Of a stretch of 64,000 bases of DNA, positions 36,775 through 46,905 are shown in pieces. The position numbers and the translations under genes are program-made. Origin of the DNA: Hsuehochloa calcarea (lineage: Eukaryota > Streptophyta > Magnoliopsida > Poales > Poaceae); NCBI GenBank assembly GCA_036346395.1, contig CM070615.1:27806472-27870471 (forward strand), read 5' to 3'. The first letter of the stretch is position 1. The number at the start of each line of letters is the position of its first letter. The notes under the pieces were generated by a model, which was given only the letters and a program-made list of their open reading frames with translations, ran no database searches and was not told the origin of the DNA.

Positions 36775-37165
36775 TCTGCCGTTCAAAGTTCAGAACTTCC
36801 GCACCTCAGCGACAAGCACAGCAACGGCTATACCAGACGAGAAACTAGCTGTTGGAAATAAAATCGGAACTTCCGCTGTTCAACACGCGGTACTTCCGAT
36901 TATCAGACGTTCCGATTCTGATGGGCGGTACTTCCGCTTCCACTCAGGTCCAACACATGGCACCTTCTGGAAAAAAAAACGTACCGCGCCAAATCGGAAC
37001 TTTCGCCAATGCGGTAGTTCCGCTCCCAACATGGCGGTACTTCCACGCTTCCAAAAATCGGCTAAGTCACGAAAAGGGTGCTTCTCTGGAAAAAAAATAT
37101 TCCGCCGGATTTTGGACCTTCCGACCTACGGTAGTTCCGCAGTTAACACACCGGAACTTCCGATT
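36775..37165. repeat. Array of CGGAACTTCCG-type palindromes
   Basis: About a dozen copies or variants of GGAACTTCCG / CGGTACTTCCG at irregular spacing, in the R/U5 side of the long LTR. Confidence 0.8.
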
Positions 37166-37199
37166 ATCCTGACAAAGCAGCAAATGGCTTTTTTCAACA

Positions 37200-37715
37200 A
37201 CTCCAATTGCAAAACACATTTGCCAATTGATAAGCCATACCAACAAGGATCACAAGCAAGATTCTCAATAAGTTGCAAAACATATTTGTCAACTTTTAGA
37301 ATCATACCACAAGGAATAAGGTACATGGACTTAAACCATTTGCAAAACATATTTACAAACTTAAGTCACATGCTACAAGAAATCAAAACATGAGCTTCAA
37401 CTATTTGTAAAACACATTCGCAAATAACAACATCATGCCACAAGGATAAGGTGCATAGACTTCAACCATTCGCAAAACACATTTGCAAACTATAGTCTCA
37501 TGCCACAAAGATTAAATGCATGAGCATCATTCATTTGCAAAACACATTCGTAAATAATAGCATCATGCCACAAGGCTAAGGTGTATAGACTTCAACCATT
37601 CGCAAAACACATTTGTAATTATAGTCCCAAGCCACAAAGATTAAATGCATGAGCATCATTCATTTGCAAAACACATTCGCAAATAATAGCTCCATGCATA
37701 GAAGAGCTAGAGCAA
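37200..37715. repeat. Tandem repeats, about 64/128 bp units
   Basis: Units contain CATTTGCAAAACACATT and ATGCCACAAGG. Half units of about 64 bp alternate in pairs, giving a period of about 128 bp (compare 37452 and 37580). Confidence 0.8.
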
Positions 37716-37872
37716 ACGTATTGAGCTATCAACGTATGACTAACTCAAACTACTAGTTAAGACCCCTATTAATAGTACGGCAATCCTATACTAGCAATCT
37801 GGTCTTCCAACCAAACACCAAGACCGGTAAAAGACTAGGAATACATCCTTAGCCCTAGCTAGTCATACCTTT

Positions 37873-39195
37873 TGAAGGGTCAAGGGTAGGCTACACTAGC
37901 GCAAATTAATAAAAATTCTACCCGTAAACCAAGATCACTGCAGTTATAGATCACGGTCTTACCACTAGACGCGCAGGTGCGGAAACTGATGCAGCACGTC
38001 GGGGCAGAGTAGTCGTACTAAGTTGATGCAAGACGTCGGGCGAGTAGTCGTACTACTTCCTCGTCCTCGTCGCGGCGCCCCGTCTGACTCCTCTTGTGGT
38101 TCGTCCAAGCGCTACAGATCAAAGCACCTCCAAAGGTATCCACACGTACGGGAGAAAAGCGACGCACGCCGGACTGCTAGATCCGCGCGAGCGACTAGGG
38201 CGTGGGAGAGGTGGCGGCCAGGGTTTGAGGGTCCCGAAAAACTACCTCCAACCTGAGCGCCCAAGCCCTCCTTTTATAGACGTCCTTACAATGGGCTTCT
38301 ACCAATAGAGGCCCATTAGGACTCAATGCCCACTCTAATTCGGATCTAATCCGAATTAGGCTTCAGCCCCTTAAGTGTGTGACCCTCTAGGTTTGCGTAC
38401 GTTTAGACATGACACGAGTGCATATACTTGGTCAATAGTTGGTAGCGGCCTCTAGCAAGACGTCCCAACTCCTAAACGTACACAAAGATCATATCGGACG
38501 AACCAACACAACGTTATGTACATGCCAATCCCTTTGCCTCACGATATTCGGTCGAGCTCCAAGTCGACCACTCTTTCTCGATCTTGTGATCCGAATCCCT
38601 TACTAGGTTAACTCTTAACCTTAAGTAGCATGGCCATGCATTTGGATCCGATCACTCGAGGGCAGAGATATCTCTCTCGTAGAGAGGACAAATCCATCTT
38701 GATGACCATGCCTCGCAAACATGCTTCATGACAAACCCGAAAACTACCTTTATAACTACCCAGTTACGGAGTAGCGTTTGATAGCCCTAAGTAGGTCGAT
38801 TCACATTTCAAGTACATGCGACAATCTTAGGTCTAAGGACAAGGCGTACACGTTGTGTAGAGAGAACCATAAGTATAATCGTTATGTCTCATGTTGGGTC
38901 GGTCCAACCCCATGTTCTAAACATGTGTCCACATTATTGGTTTGACATCTCCATGTCTATGACCTGTGAAACATAGTCATCAACCGATACATGTGCTAAT
39001 CCACCATTCACGTGTGTCCTCACATGAACTCCGACTAGGGACAACTTTAGAATAATCATACAAGTAAAGAGTTCCACAAACAAGTCACATACTTGTTAAT
39101 CAACACAAAGGCAATATTAAAGGAACATTTATTAAATCATGGATACAACGAAATATCATCATCTCTATGATTGCCTCTAGGGCATATTTCCAACA
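37873..39195 (-). mobile_element. Nested copia solo LTR (1323 bp)
   Basis: On its own strand it starts TGTTGGAAATATGCCCTAG, a start common in grass copia LTRs, and ends GACCCTTCA. A perfect 5-bp target duplication CCTTT flanks it (37868-37872 and 39196-39200). The outer LTR reads continuously when the insert is left out. A TATA box (TCTATAAAAG, minus strand) lies at 38271-38280. No internal region. Confidence 0.9.
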
Positions 39196-39224
39196 CCTTT
39201 GCCTTGCATCTTCTTGAAGCTTGA

Positions 39225-39545
39225 TGACGCACATCAACGCTTCAAGTCTGGGTCCTTGACTTGACAATCATCAACACATGATGATCTTCTTCACTTCGGG
39301 ATGTTGTCTTGAAAATCATCAACACATGAGGATTTCTTCATCCCAAGTCTTGACATACATCAACACATGATGCATTCCTTTACTTGACCTCCATCAACAC
39401 ATGATGTGTCTTCTCTTGATTTGATGTGCATCAACACATGATGCAACCTTTACTTCAAGTCTTCATATGCACCAACTCATGATGCATCCTTCACTTGAGT
39501 CTTGACTTGATTATCAACTCATGATCATCCCAAGTCTTCATCATC
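39225..39545. repeat. Degenerate tandem repeats with CATCAACACATGATG
   Basis: About seven units of roughly 40-55 bp, each with an imperfect palindrome CATCAACACATGATG followed by a CTTCACTTGAGTCTTGA-like stretch. Confidence 0.8.
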
Positions 39546-39734
39546 CTAGAACATAACCTATATATCCAACTCATGGAAAACGTTAGTTCCACAATATGAT
39601 TATCATTAATTACCACCTCATACCATTAACACATAATGGTGGGACAAGATACCTCTATCTTTCCCTCTTTGGTAATTGATGATAACCATTTCAATCACAC
39701 ATAAATTGATTATAAAAGTAACACGTTGTGAGTG

Positions 39735-39970
39735 TATATAAACTACACAAGTTATATATATACTCACAACATGAGTATGCGAGAACTACACAAGTTCTAT
39801 ATACTCAAAACTTGAGTATACGAGAGCTACATAAGTTCCCTATACTCACAACATGAATATATAAAACTACACAAGTTTATATATTCGAAACATGAGTATA
39901 CAAAACTACACAAGTTCTATATACCCAAAACATAAGTATACAAAAACTACACAAGTTTTGTATACTCATA
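39735..39970. repeat. Tandem repeats, about 40-50 bp, AT-rich
   Basis: About six units with ACTACACAAGTTCTATATAC followed by CAAAACATGAGTATAC variants. Confidence 0.85.
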
Positions 39971-40334
39971 CGGATATGTTTCAAAGTAAGGATCCCAAAA
40001 ATATGTGGAACACGAAATATGGATCAATACTAATGAAACCACAAAATATAGAATGAGCTCCCCCTAAATGTGTGCATACACATATGTGTTAATAAAACAT
40101 ATGCACATATTCAAGATATACTTATGGTGGAGTTCAACCTATATTTTGGATCAGAGGAATACAACATTATATAAGAGTACAAGTTGAATGCATACCTCGT
40201 TTGAATTTTACCTTTATATCCAAATGAGACTACACAAGATAATACTTGACAAGAGAGTTAGTCTCACAATTAGATTTGTCATTAATCACTAAAACACTCC
40301 GTTAACTCATAATGGCGGGTCTAGATCTTTCACA

Positions 40335-41943
40335 CGGTCAGCCTGTACACCGAGGAGACCGTGTACGTTGACGTGGACCAGCCAACCATGGGCACAGTGT
40401 GGTGCCACCGATGGGTTAGTTTCATGAACATTTATTTATTTTCTTGTAATGCAATCACAATTTCGTATGCTAAGTTTTCCTTTGGTCTATTCCATAGGTG
40501 ACCTACACACCGATCACCACGTAGGGGTCGTACCCGGACTACGTCGTGATGTTCGACCAGCTAACGGATGAACACGTCATCTAAGACCATACACTCAGGA
40601 GAGGATATCCGCATGCGCGCCGGAGGACTGTCCAGCCTATGCACGCGAGACTATGTGTATTGGTACATGCGGAGGGCCTTGGTGCACGAGATCTTCGTGG
40701 AGGAGTACCAGGTGGCGCGGGTCATGCGCCAATTCAGTCTGTGATAGCAGGTCTCATCTCCCTGGGCGCAGCTGCTGCTGGTCCACATCCATGTGTAAGT
40801 TTGTGCTTTAGTTCTTTAGTACAATCTGTGTTACATGCATACCAAATAATTATCTTGCAGTCCATAGGTACACTAAGAAGGGAGTACGTGGTGCTACCAT
40901 TTGGGCGGAGAAGATGTTCCCTTGGGTTCAAGGCTACGCCTACGCCGACGTCGTCTTGGAGAATGCTCACTACGACCCCGGGGAGTACGAGGAGTACATG
41001 GAGTGGTACGTCAGTCGAACGAGGCTTTGATGCGTTCGGTCGTGGTCGACCCACCACGACATGAGGCTGCGACGTCCGACACGTACCCCACAAAGCCGGA
41101 CTCCGTATTCCATTGCGTGGTACGTATTAAATGGTCGGAACTTCATATTTAATTTGCTAGATTTAGGTTTGCAACTTGTTGATTACGTGTTCAGGTGGAT
41201 CTACACCGGAGGTCCTCAAGTTGACAGCCTCCACGCAGCAGATGTCGCTTGCGGGGGACATCAGAGGGATCTTACAGCGCATCGCAGAGAAGGCAAGGCG
41301 AGAGATCTAGATCGCGACTTGTCGCACGCCGAGGGACCCGGTGGACCCACCAGTGCTTGGACGAGGGGTCAACCATGGTAGCTCACGGGCACAGGTTCCT
41401 CCCCGGACGTGGTGGACGAGCCCTTGTGGCATTGTGGTGGGAGCTCCTCGAGATAGTTTGCAAGTGAGTATGATACATTCACTTCCGCTTCTTTATTTCG
41501 AACCCCGCTAGTTACTAACGACAATCTTCTCTTGCAGGACCTCAGTTCCACTAATACATGGGGCAGGAATACGTGGAGTTGTTCGCGGCTGCCTTTGTTC
41601 CCCCAAGTATGACTACCTTGCTAGATTTTGTAACGTCATATTTCTTAGTTTTCACATGATTGCATGCTTAACATAATGTTTCACAGGTCGTGCACCGCGT
41701 TGGGACGAAGTGGATTTGTCGCATGATAAGATATTCACCGAGGACTTCTACTTCCACCAGGACCAGGCCTCCGCAGTGGCTTTTCAGCTGCTAGGTGCAC
41801 CGGAGATGACCCTACCGATACAGGACCTCGACCTCGGGCACCACCTCTGGCTCCTCACGCCGGCCGGGTACGTCGGCCTCCTGATCCTTTAACGTACTCG
41901 CACCAGCGCCGAGAGAGGCCAGGGGCGACAAAGCGGGGTACGC
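40335..41943 (+). pseudogene. PMD gene of MULE-1, C-terminal part
   Basis: Plus-strand remnants of PMD coding sequence split by intron-like gaps with GT...AG ends (for example 40797-40860 and 41464-41538). Recognisable pieces are a VYWYMRRALVHEIFVEEYQ stretch followed by VARVMRQF (about 40650-40735), HRYTKKG ... EYEEYMEWYVSRTR (40860-41030) and a C-terminal helix AGDIRGILQRIAEKARREI (41250-41310). Stops interrupt it. The end (41760-41943) matches 49560-49880 of MULE-2. The part of PMD between 33634 and here is missing, so the copia insertion was accompanied by, or followed by, a deletion. Confidence 0.65.
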
Positions 41944-42149
41944 CCCAAGAGGGGCCGCTAGTAGATGTTTGTTCAATCATATCATATAAATATTAATTTT
42001 TGTACAACTATAATAATACTAGTATCGTGTTTCATTATCTCTGTTTGGAGTGCACACCACGCACCACCCTCTCTCTACGCCTTGACTCCACACCACCTGT
42101 GCGAGACGTAACCCAACGAGATAGATTTGCACAGCGATGTGATCCAGGG

Positions 42150-42305
42150 TAGTCAAAGTCTTAGACCACAAATTCTTAGACCAGTATAGTCGACGTCTTA
42201 GACCAGGGTGATCGAAGTCTTAGACCAGAAGTCTTAAACCAGTGTAGTCGAAGTCTTAGACCAGAAGTCTTAAACCAGTGTAGTCGAAGTCTTAGACCAG
42301 TGTAG
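42150..42305. repeat. 36-bp minisatellite between the PMD and MURA genes
   Basis: About four units of AGTCTTAGACCAG / AGTCTTAAACCAGTGTAGTCGA with a period of 36 bp, in the convergent 3' region of MULE-1. Confidence 0.85.
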
Positions 42306-43196
42306 CATCTTGGATTAGACTTGACGACTGTGAAGGTGCACCACACTGACAAGTCCCGAATTTGACCACCTCATGCACGACTTCTTTGCATTTGTACATA
42401 GCTCCTTGCCTGACCTCGCTCTGGTCGTACTCCCACGGCACACGAGAGCCTTCGTTGACGACGAGGTTGTCGAACTGGTATGTGTTCCACTCAGATGGAA
42501 CCGCCAGCTGGTCCACATCATTCTCGTCGTCGGATCCTTCATCTTCTGACAATGCATTGTAGTCCCGGATTCCTGTTCCATCCTTTGCACTATAGTTTCC
42601 AGCTCTTCACCCTCGTCAACTAGCCCACTATCCTGCCTGAGTGAAGGAGCTACTTCTCTAGGGTCTTCGTCGACAGTATCAGCAACTCTGGGAGCTTCGG
42701 GCACTGTGCGCGCTGTGTTGTGGCTGGAGTCACCGACTTCTTCTTTAGTATCACCACCCCCTTCTTGTTCAACCGCGGATGCAGGAGTGGCCTTGACATA
42801 TGCCTGGGTCAGAAGGACCAAATCCCACCCTCCCTCCCTCGCCACGCATAGATATGAATGCCATGACTTTGTTCCCTTCAGCTGCACTAACTTCCAATAT
42901 GTGGGTTGTGTTACTCGGGTGGTAAGGCATTTCAATTTCAGATCATACATATCACGATCAACTTGGAATATGTGAAACAACCACCGCATCACAGTACCCC
43001 CATGTACACCCTCTGCTCTTGGTAGGGGTATGGTCACCGATTGGTAATAACGCAGATCAATCCTCTCGGGACCCTCCAAAATAGTTCCTGGCCGTAGTAA
43101 ATTTTGAAATTGGTGACGCCCGATATAATTGACGCACTCCACCATGAAGAACATTTTCACAATTAACCACATATCTAAAACAAGACTACCCACCAA
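42292..43196 (-). pseudogene. MURA transposase of MULE-1, N-terminal part only
   Basis: A 293-codon minus-strand ORF, plus a second frame (42292-42552), encodes the N-terminal region of a MURA-type transposase: LRPGTILEGPERIDLRYYQS, the WKLVQLKGTKSWHSYL segment, an acidic linker (DEDPREVAPSLRQDSG) and the start of the MuDR DNA-binding domain (MYKCKEVVHEVVKF). It stops inside that domain; the DDE catalytic part and SWIM finger are deleted. The same N-terminal module is present in MULE-2 at 46906-47880 on the plus strand. The upstream part of the longest ORF (43100-43196) is probably leader. Confidence 0.7.
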
Positions 43197-43309
43197 AAAG
43201 AATTATGTATAACATACTGCATTATGCAACCGTACATCCCAAACTATGTAATCATTCGGTTCCAAATATTATCTCACAGGTAGGCAACCAGACGGGCAAC
43301 GTTTCGCTA

Positions 43310-43605
43310 GTTTCTCTCCTCCCCTCTACTCCTCTCCTTCCTCCTTTTGTTTTTTCTGAATACAAATAAGTCTTATGCCGAATTTTAGGGTTTCATAGAG
43401 CTCTTACAAGGGAAAGAGTCTCTATCGCCAGTTGAGTTGGACCGGCGACAGGGAGGCAACAGGGTTCCTGTCACCAGTTGAATTGGCGACAGGAGTCTGT
43501 TGTCAGTTCAACCGGTGATAGGAACTCATTTTTGTAATTTTTTTGGGCCGGCTATGTACTTTTGTAATTTTTCTTTTAGAATAATATTATTTTTTAAAAA
43601 AAATC
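43310..43605. repeat. MULE-1 right terminal inverted repeat
   Basis: It is the inverse of 32579-32880 at lower similarity and closer to the left end of MULE-2. It contains a hairpin at 43467-43493 with one base change in an arm, and a second partial copy. Confidence 0.7.
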
Positions 43606-43615
43606 CATGCATTGA

Positions 43616-44400
43616 TATATGGAGAATATGCATAGTATTTATGACATCATAAATAGACTATGTAGATTTAGAGTATCATTATGACGTCATAAAATCCACA
43701 AAGTCACACACACGCCGGATACAACGGGATAGTGAAGCACCACGCGAGCGTGAGCGTTCGTCCATGGTGTCGGCCTCGAGTCCGATCGAGCCCGACCCGC
43801 CGAACAAGCGAGCCCACGCGGCACGAAACTCAGAAACCGATTTGATAGCCCCCGCCTCGATTCTGCGCGTTCGCAAGGAGGATCGGAAAAAAAAACATTT
43901 CCACACCAGATTAGTAACCAGCCGTACCTACTGACACGGGGACCCAAGTCACCTCCGGGCCCCATCTGTCAGGCACGTCGTGGGTGGGAAGCTTGCGGGA
44001 GTGGGATTGGTGGGGCCCCCAGGTCGAATCGCATTGGCAGGGTGGGGCGGGCACGAGGCCTAAGAGGGAGGAGGGGAGTGGAGCGGCCAGCTTAACCTAG
44101 CCGGTCGGTCGTCGCGGCGCGCACCGGCTATAGCCGGTCTCTTTTGCCTCTCCCGATTTTACCCCCTTGGGCCATTGTGGCCGGTGAAGCGGTAAAAAAG
44201 TGAGGCAAACCACCCTGAATGTCTGTTAATTTGCATTTTGCCCCTGCCGGTTGGGACTTGGGTCTGTAATTCCATCCGGATGAAACAACACGAAAATTCT
44301 ACGTGAAATCCATCTAAAAAAATTTATGGGAAAAAGCTCCTTATCAGTGTGCCGGAACAGAGTTAGTAGTATTGAGTCACCAACGGTTAACTCTAGAATC
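43616..44400. other. GC-rich host-like spacer
   Basis: No gene recognised. The part from about 43720 to 44220 is GC-rich with GGGCCCC, TGGGCC and GGGACCC motifs, like a rice promoter or CpG island, but no coding start can be supported. Confidence 0.5.
43641..43690. promoter_or_regulatory. Paired bZIP-type palindromes
   Basis: ATGACATCAT at 43641-43650 and ATGACGTCAT at 43681-43690 are exactly 40 bp apart. The second holds TGACGTCA, the core bound by plant TGA/C-group bZIP factors. Function here is not shown. Confidence 0.4.
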
Positions 44401-45724
44401 AACATAGACATTTATCCGCCCTCTGTTTTATATTCTTTTCACAATAAAATTATGAGGGCGTATTTTTGTCATGACGAGTTAATCCCTAAGCAAGAGATGC
44501 ATTAATAATGCATTTATTCTTCGACTTTTTTTTATTTCATTTCAATTTATTACTATTACGTGCTTGTGTTTTCTTTAGTGAGGAAATGTACTTTTGCTTT
44601 CGCAAGGAAAGAAAAATGCTTCTAGTAAAGTCATCGACAAGATCTTCTATGTTGACAATTTTAGACCACCGACGAATCACATGTCAGCTTAAAAACTACG
44701 GCCTCCCTCCCACATATAAGTTCAAACACACCATTTACGTATGGAACAGGAGACACTAAATCTTAAAAAAAGTTAATATTATTGGATCATATATACTCCC
44801 TATTAAATGGTATATTACAACTATCTATCCACCTTTTCAGCATTAAAGCAGGTGTATATAGTGAAAATTTACAATAACTACACATTTGATTGGCATAATA
44901 GACTTATATCGTACGACAACGTTTTCAGGAGTATCACCCTATATTGTGGGACGGAGAGAGTATATTATAGCAAACTAGATGTAGTCAATTCACCTTGACA
45001 TCACAAAAGCAACCAAGTTACACAAATAAGCACTTGATTGCAGTCATCTTCGCATTAAACATTAAATGATCTATTGAATTTCAAGACAGTTTGTTCACAC
45101 CTTCCAGCAATATCATTCAGTACAATTCCCAACAACTTATCATCATTAACTTCTATTCAAGCAAATCAGAAAAATCTATTAACAAAATGATTGACTCGAA
45201 ACTTTTATGAGTTTTTTTTTAATTACAAAAATAAATAATCGGCCCAAAAAATAACCAAAATAAATTCATGTCACCGGTTGAACTGGCGACAGGTACCATA
45301 TCCCCCCGTTGTCGGTCCAATTTCCTATCGACAGAGACTCTTTCCCCTATAAAAGTTCAATAAAACCCTAAAATTCGGCACAAAACTCATTTGTATTCAG
45401 AAAAAAAGGGAAGTAGGGGGAGGAGAGAAGCTAGTGAAACGCTGCATGTCCGGTTGCCCACCTATGAGGTAATTTTTTTGAACCGAATGGATTACATAGT
45501 CTTGGATGTACGGTTGCGCAGTGTAGTATGTTGTATATAATTCTTTTCGATGTGTAGTCTTGTTTTAGATATTTGGTTAATCGTGGAAATATTCTTCATA
45601 GTGCAGTGTGTTAATTATGTTGGACGTCACCAATTTTAAAATTTACTACGGTCTGGGGACTATTCTGGAGGGTCCCGAGGGGATTGATTTGCATTATTTC
45701 CAATCGGCGATCGTGCCTGCGCTA
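44401..45724. repeat. Tandem segmental duplication II, copy 1
   Basis: The unit is 808 bp of flank (44401-45208) plus the first 516 bp of MULE-2 (45209-45724: left end, hairpin, TATA box at 45347-45354, and MURA start). It is directly followed by copy 2; the joint has one or two bases of shared A. The MULE piece in this copy is an orphan end. Confidence 0.9.
44796..44960. mobile_element. Stowaway-type MITE, copy 1
   Basis: 165 bp, with CTCCCTATT at one end and GGGACGGAGAGAG at the other, flanked by TA on both sides. This agrees with the Stowaway CTCCCTCCGTCCC end and TA target. The left end is degenerate. Confidence 0.65.
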
Positions 45725-46094
45725 AACATAGACATTTATCCGCCCTCTGTTTTATATTCTTTTCACAATAAAATTATGAGGGGGTATTTTTTGTCATGAC
45801 GAGTTAATCCCTAAGCAAGAGATGCATTAATAATGCATTTATTCTTCGACTTTTTTTTTATTTCATTTCAATTTATTACTATTACGTGCTTGTGTTTTCT
45901 TTAGTGAGGAAATGTACTTTTGCTTTCGCAAGGAAAGAAAAACGCTTCTAGTAAACTCACCGACAAGATCTTCTATGTTGACAATTTTAGACCACCGACG
46001 AATCACATGTCAGCTTAAAAACTACGGCCTCTCTCCCACAATATAAGTTCAAACACACCATTTAAAAAAAGTTAATATTATTGAATCATACATA

Positions 46095-46259
46095 CTCCCT
46101 ATTAAATGGTATATTACAACTATCTATCCACTTTTTCAGCATTAAAGCGGGTGTATATAGTGGAAATTTACAATAACTACACATTTGATTGGCATAATAG
46201 ACTTATATCGTGCGACAACGTTTTCAGGAGTATGACCCTATATTGTGGGACGAAGGGAG
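46095..46259. mobile_element. Stowaway-type MITE, copy 2
   Basis: The duplicate of 44796-44960 within duplication II, the same 165 bp length, flanked by TA. Its right end reads GGGACGAAGGGAG. Confidence 0.65.
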
Positions 46260-46507
46260 TATATTATAGCAAACTAGATGTAGTCAATTCACTTTGACAT
46301 CACAAAAGCAACCAAGTTACACAAATAAGCACTTGATTGCAGTCATCTTCGCATTAAACATTAAATGATCAATTGAATTTCAAGACAGTTTGTTCACACC
46401 TTCCAGCAATATCATTCAGTACAATTCCCAACAACTTATCATCATTAACTTCTATTCAATCAAGTCAGGAAAATCTATTAACAAAATGATTGACTCGAAA
46501 CTTTTAT

Positions 46508-46780
46508 GAGTTTTTTTAAAATTACAAAAATAAATAATCGGCCCAAAAAATAACAAAAATAAATTCCTGTCGCCGGTTGAACTGGCGACAGGTACCATAT
46601 CCCCCGTCGTCGGTCCAATTTCCTGTCGACAGGGACTCTTTCCCCTATAAAAGTTCAATAAAACCCTAAAATTCGGCACAAAACTCATTTGTATTCAGAA
46701 AAAAAGGGAAGTAGGGGGAGGAGAGAAGCTAGTGAAACGCTGCCTGTCCGGTTGCCCACCTATGAGGTAATTTTTTTGAA
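46508..46780. repeat. MULE-2 left terminal inverted repeat
   Basis: It is the inverse of about 51000-51314. TATA box CTATAAAAG at 46644-46652, followed by a GAGGAGAGAAG leader, suited to MURA. Confidence 0.7.
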
Positions 46781-46905
46781 CCGAATGGATTACATAGTCT
46801 TGGATGCACGGTTGCGTAGTGTAGTATGTTGTATATAATTCTTTTCGATGTGTAGTCTTGTTTTAGATATTTGGTTAATCGTGGAAATATTCTTCATAGT
46901 GCAGT

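Larger units (their letters stand above)
33635..40334 (-). mobile_element. SIRE/Maximus-like copia, 5' part, inserted in MULE-1
   Basis: Minus-strand copia fragment with a long 5' LTR (35945-40334), an exact initiator-methionine primer site (35931-35942) and gag (about 34614-35886). Pol and the 3' LTR are missing. Left of gag (33635-34600) is AT-rich sequence without a clear domain; its exact left edge was placed where homology to the PMD gene stops. The target duplication could not be found. Confidence 0.65.
35945..40334 (-). repeat. Long copia 5' LTR with a nested solo LTR
   Basis: The left edge (its 3' end) is set by the primer site; the block CGCCTATTCACCCCCCTCT lies close to it. The right edge is placed where PMD sequence resumes (about 40335). 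Net length without the nested LTR and its extra target copy is about 3.06 kb, long for a copia LTR. A TATA box (CTATATATAG) lies at 36703-36712. Much of the LTR is made of four different tandem-repeat arrays, listed separately. Confidence 0.6.
32579..43605. mobile_element. MULE-1 (Mutator-like), disrupted
   Basis: The left end starts GAATTTTTTTT and the right end, read inward, starts GATTTTTTTT. They are flanked by CATGTATTGA (32569-32578) and CATGCATTGA (43606-43615), a 10-bp target duplication with one transition. The terminal inverted repeats run for a few hundred bases and contain the CCTGTCGCC...GGCGACAGG hairpin. Two genes face each other: PMD on plus from the left and the MURA start on minus from the right. 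Most of MURA, and any GRF ORF, is deleted. A copia fragment of about 6.7 kb is inserted in PMD. Confidence 0.75.

Noticed and set aside
40639..41064. A 141-codon plus-strand ORF
   Set aside because: The PMD coding sequence reads in a different frame here, so this ORF is a shadow spanning exon and intron.
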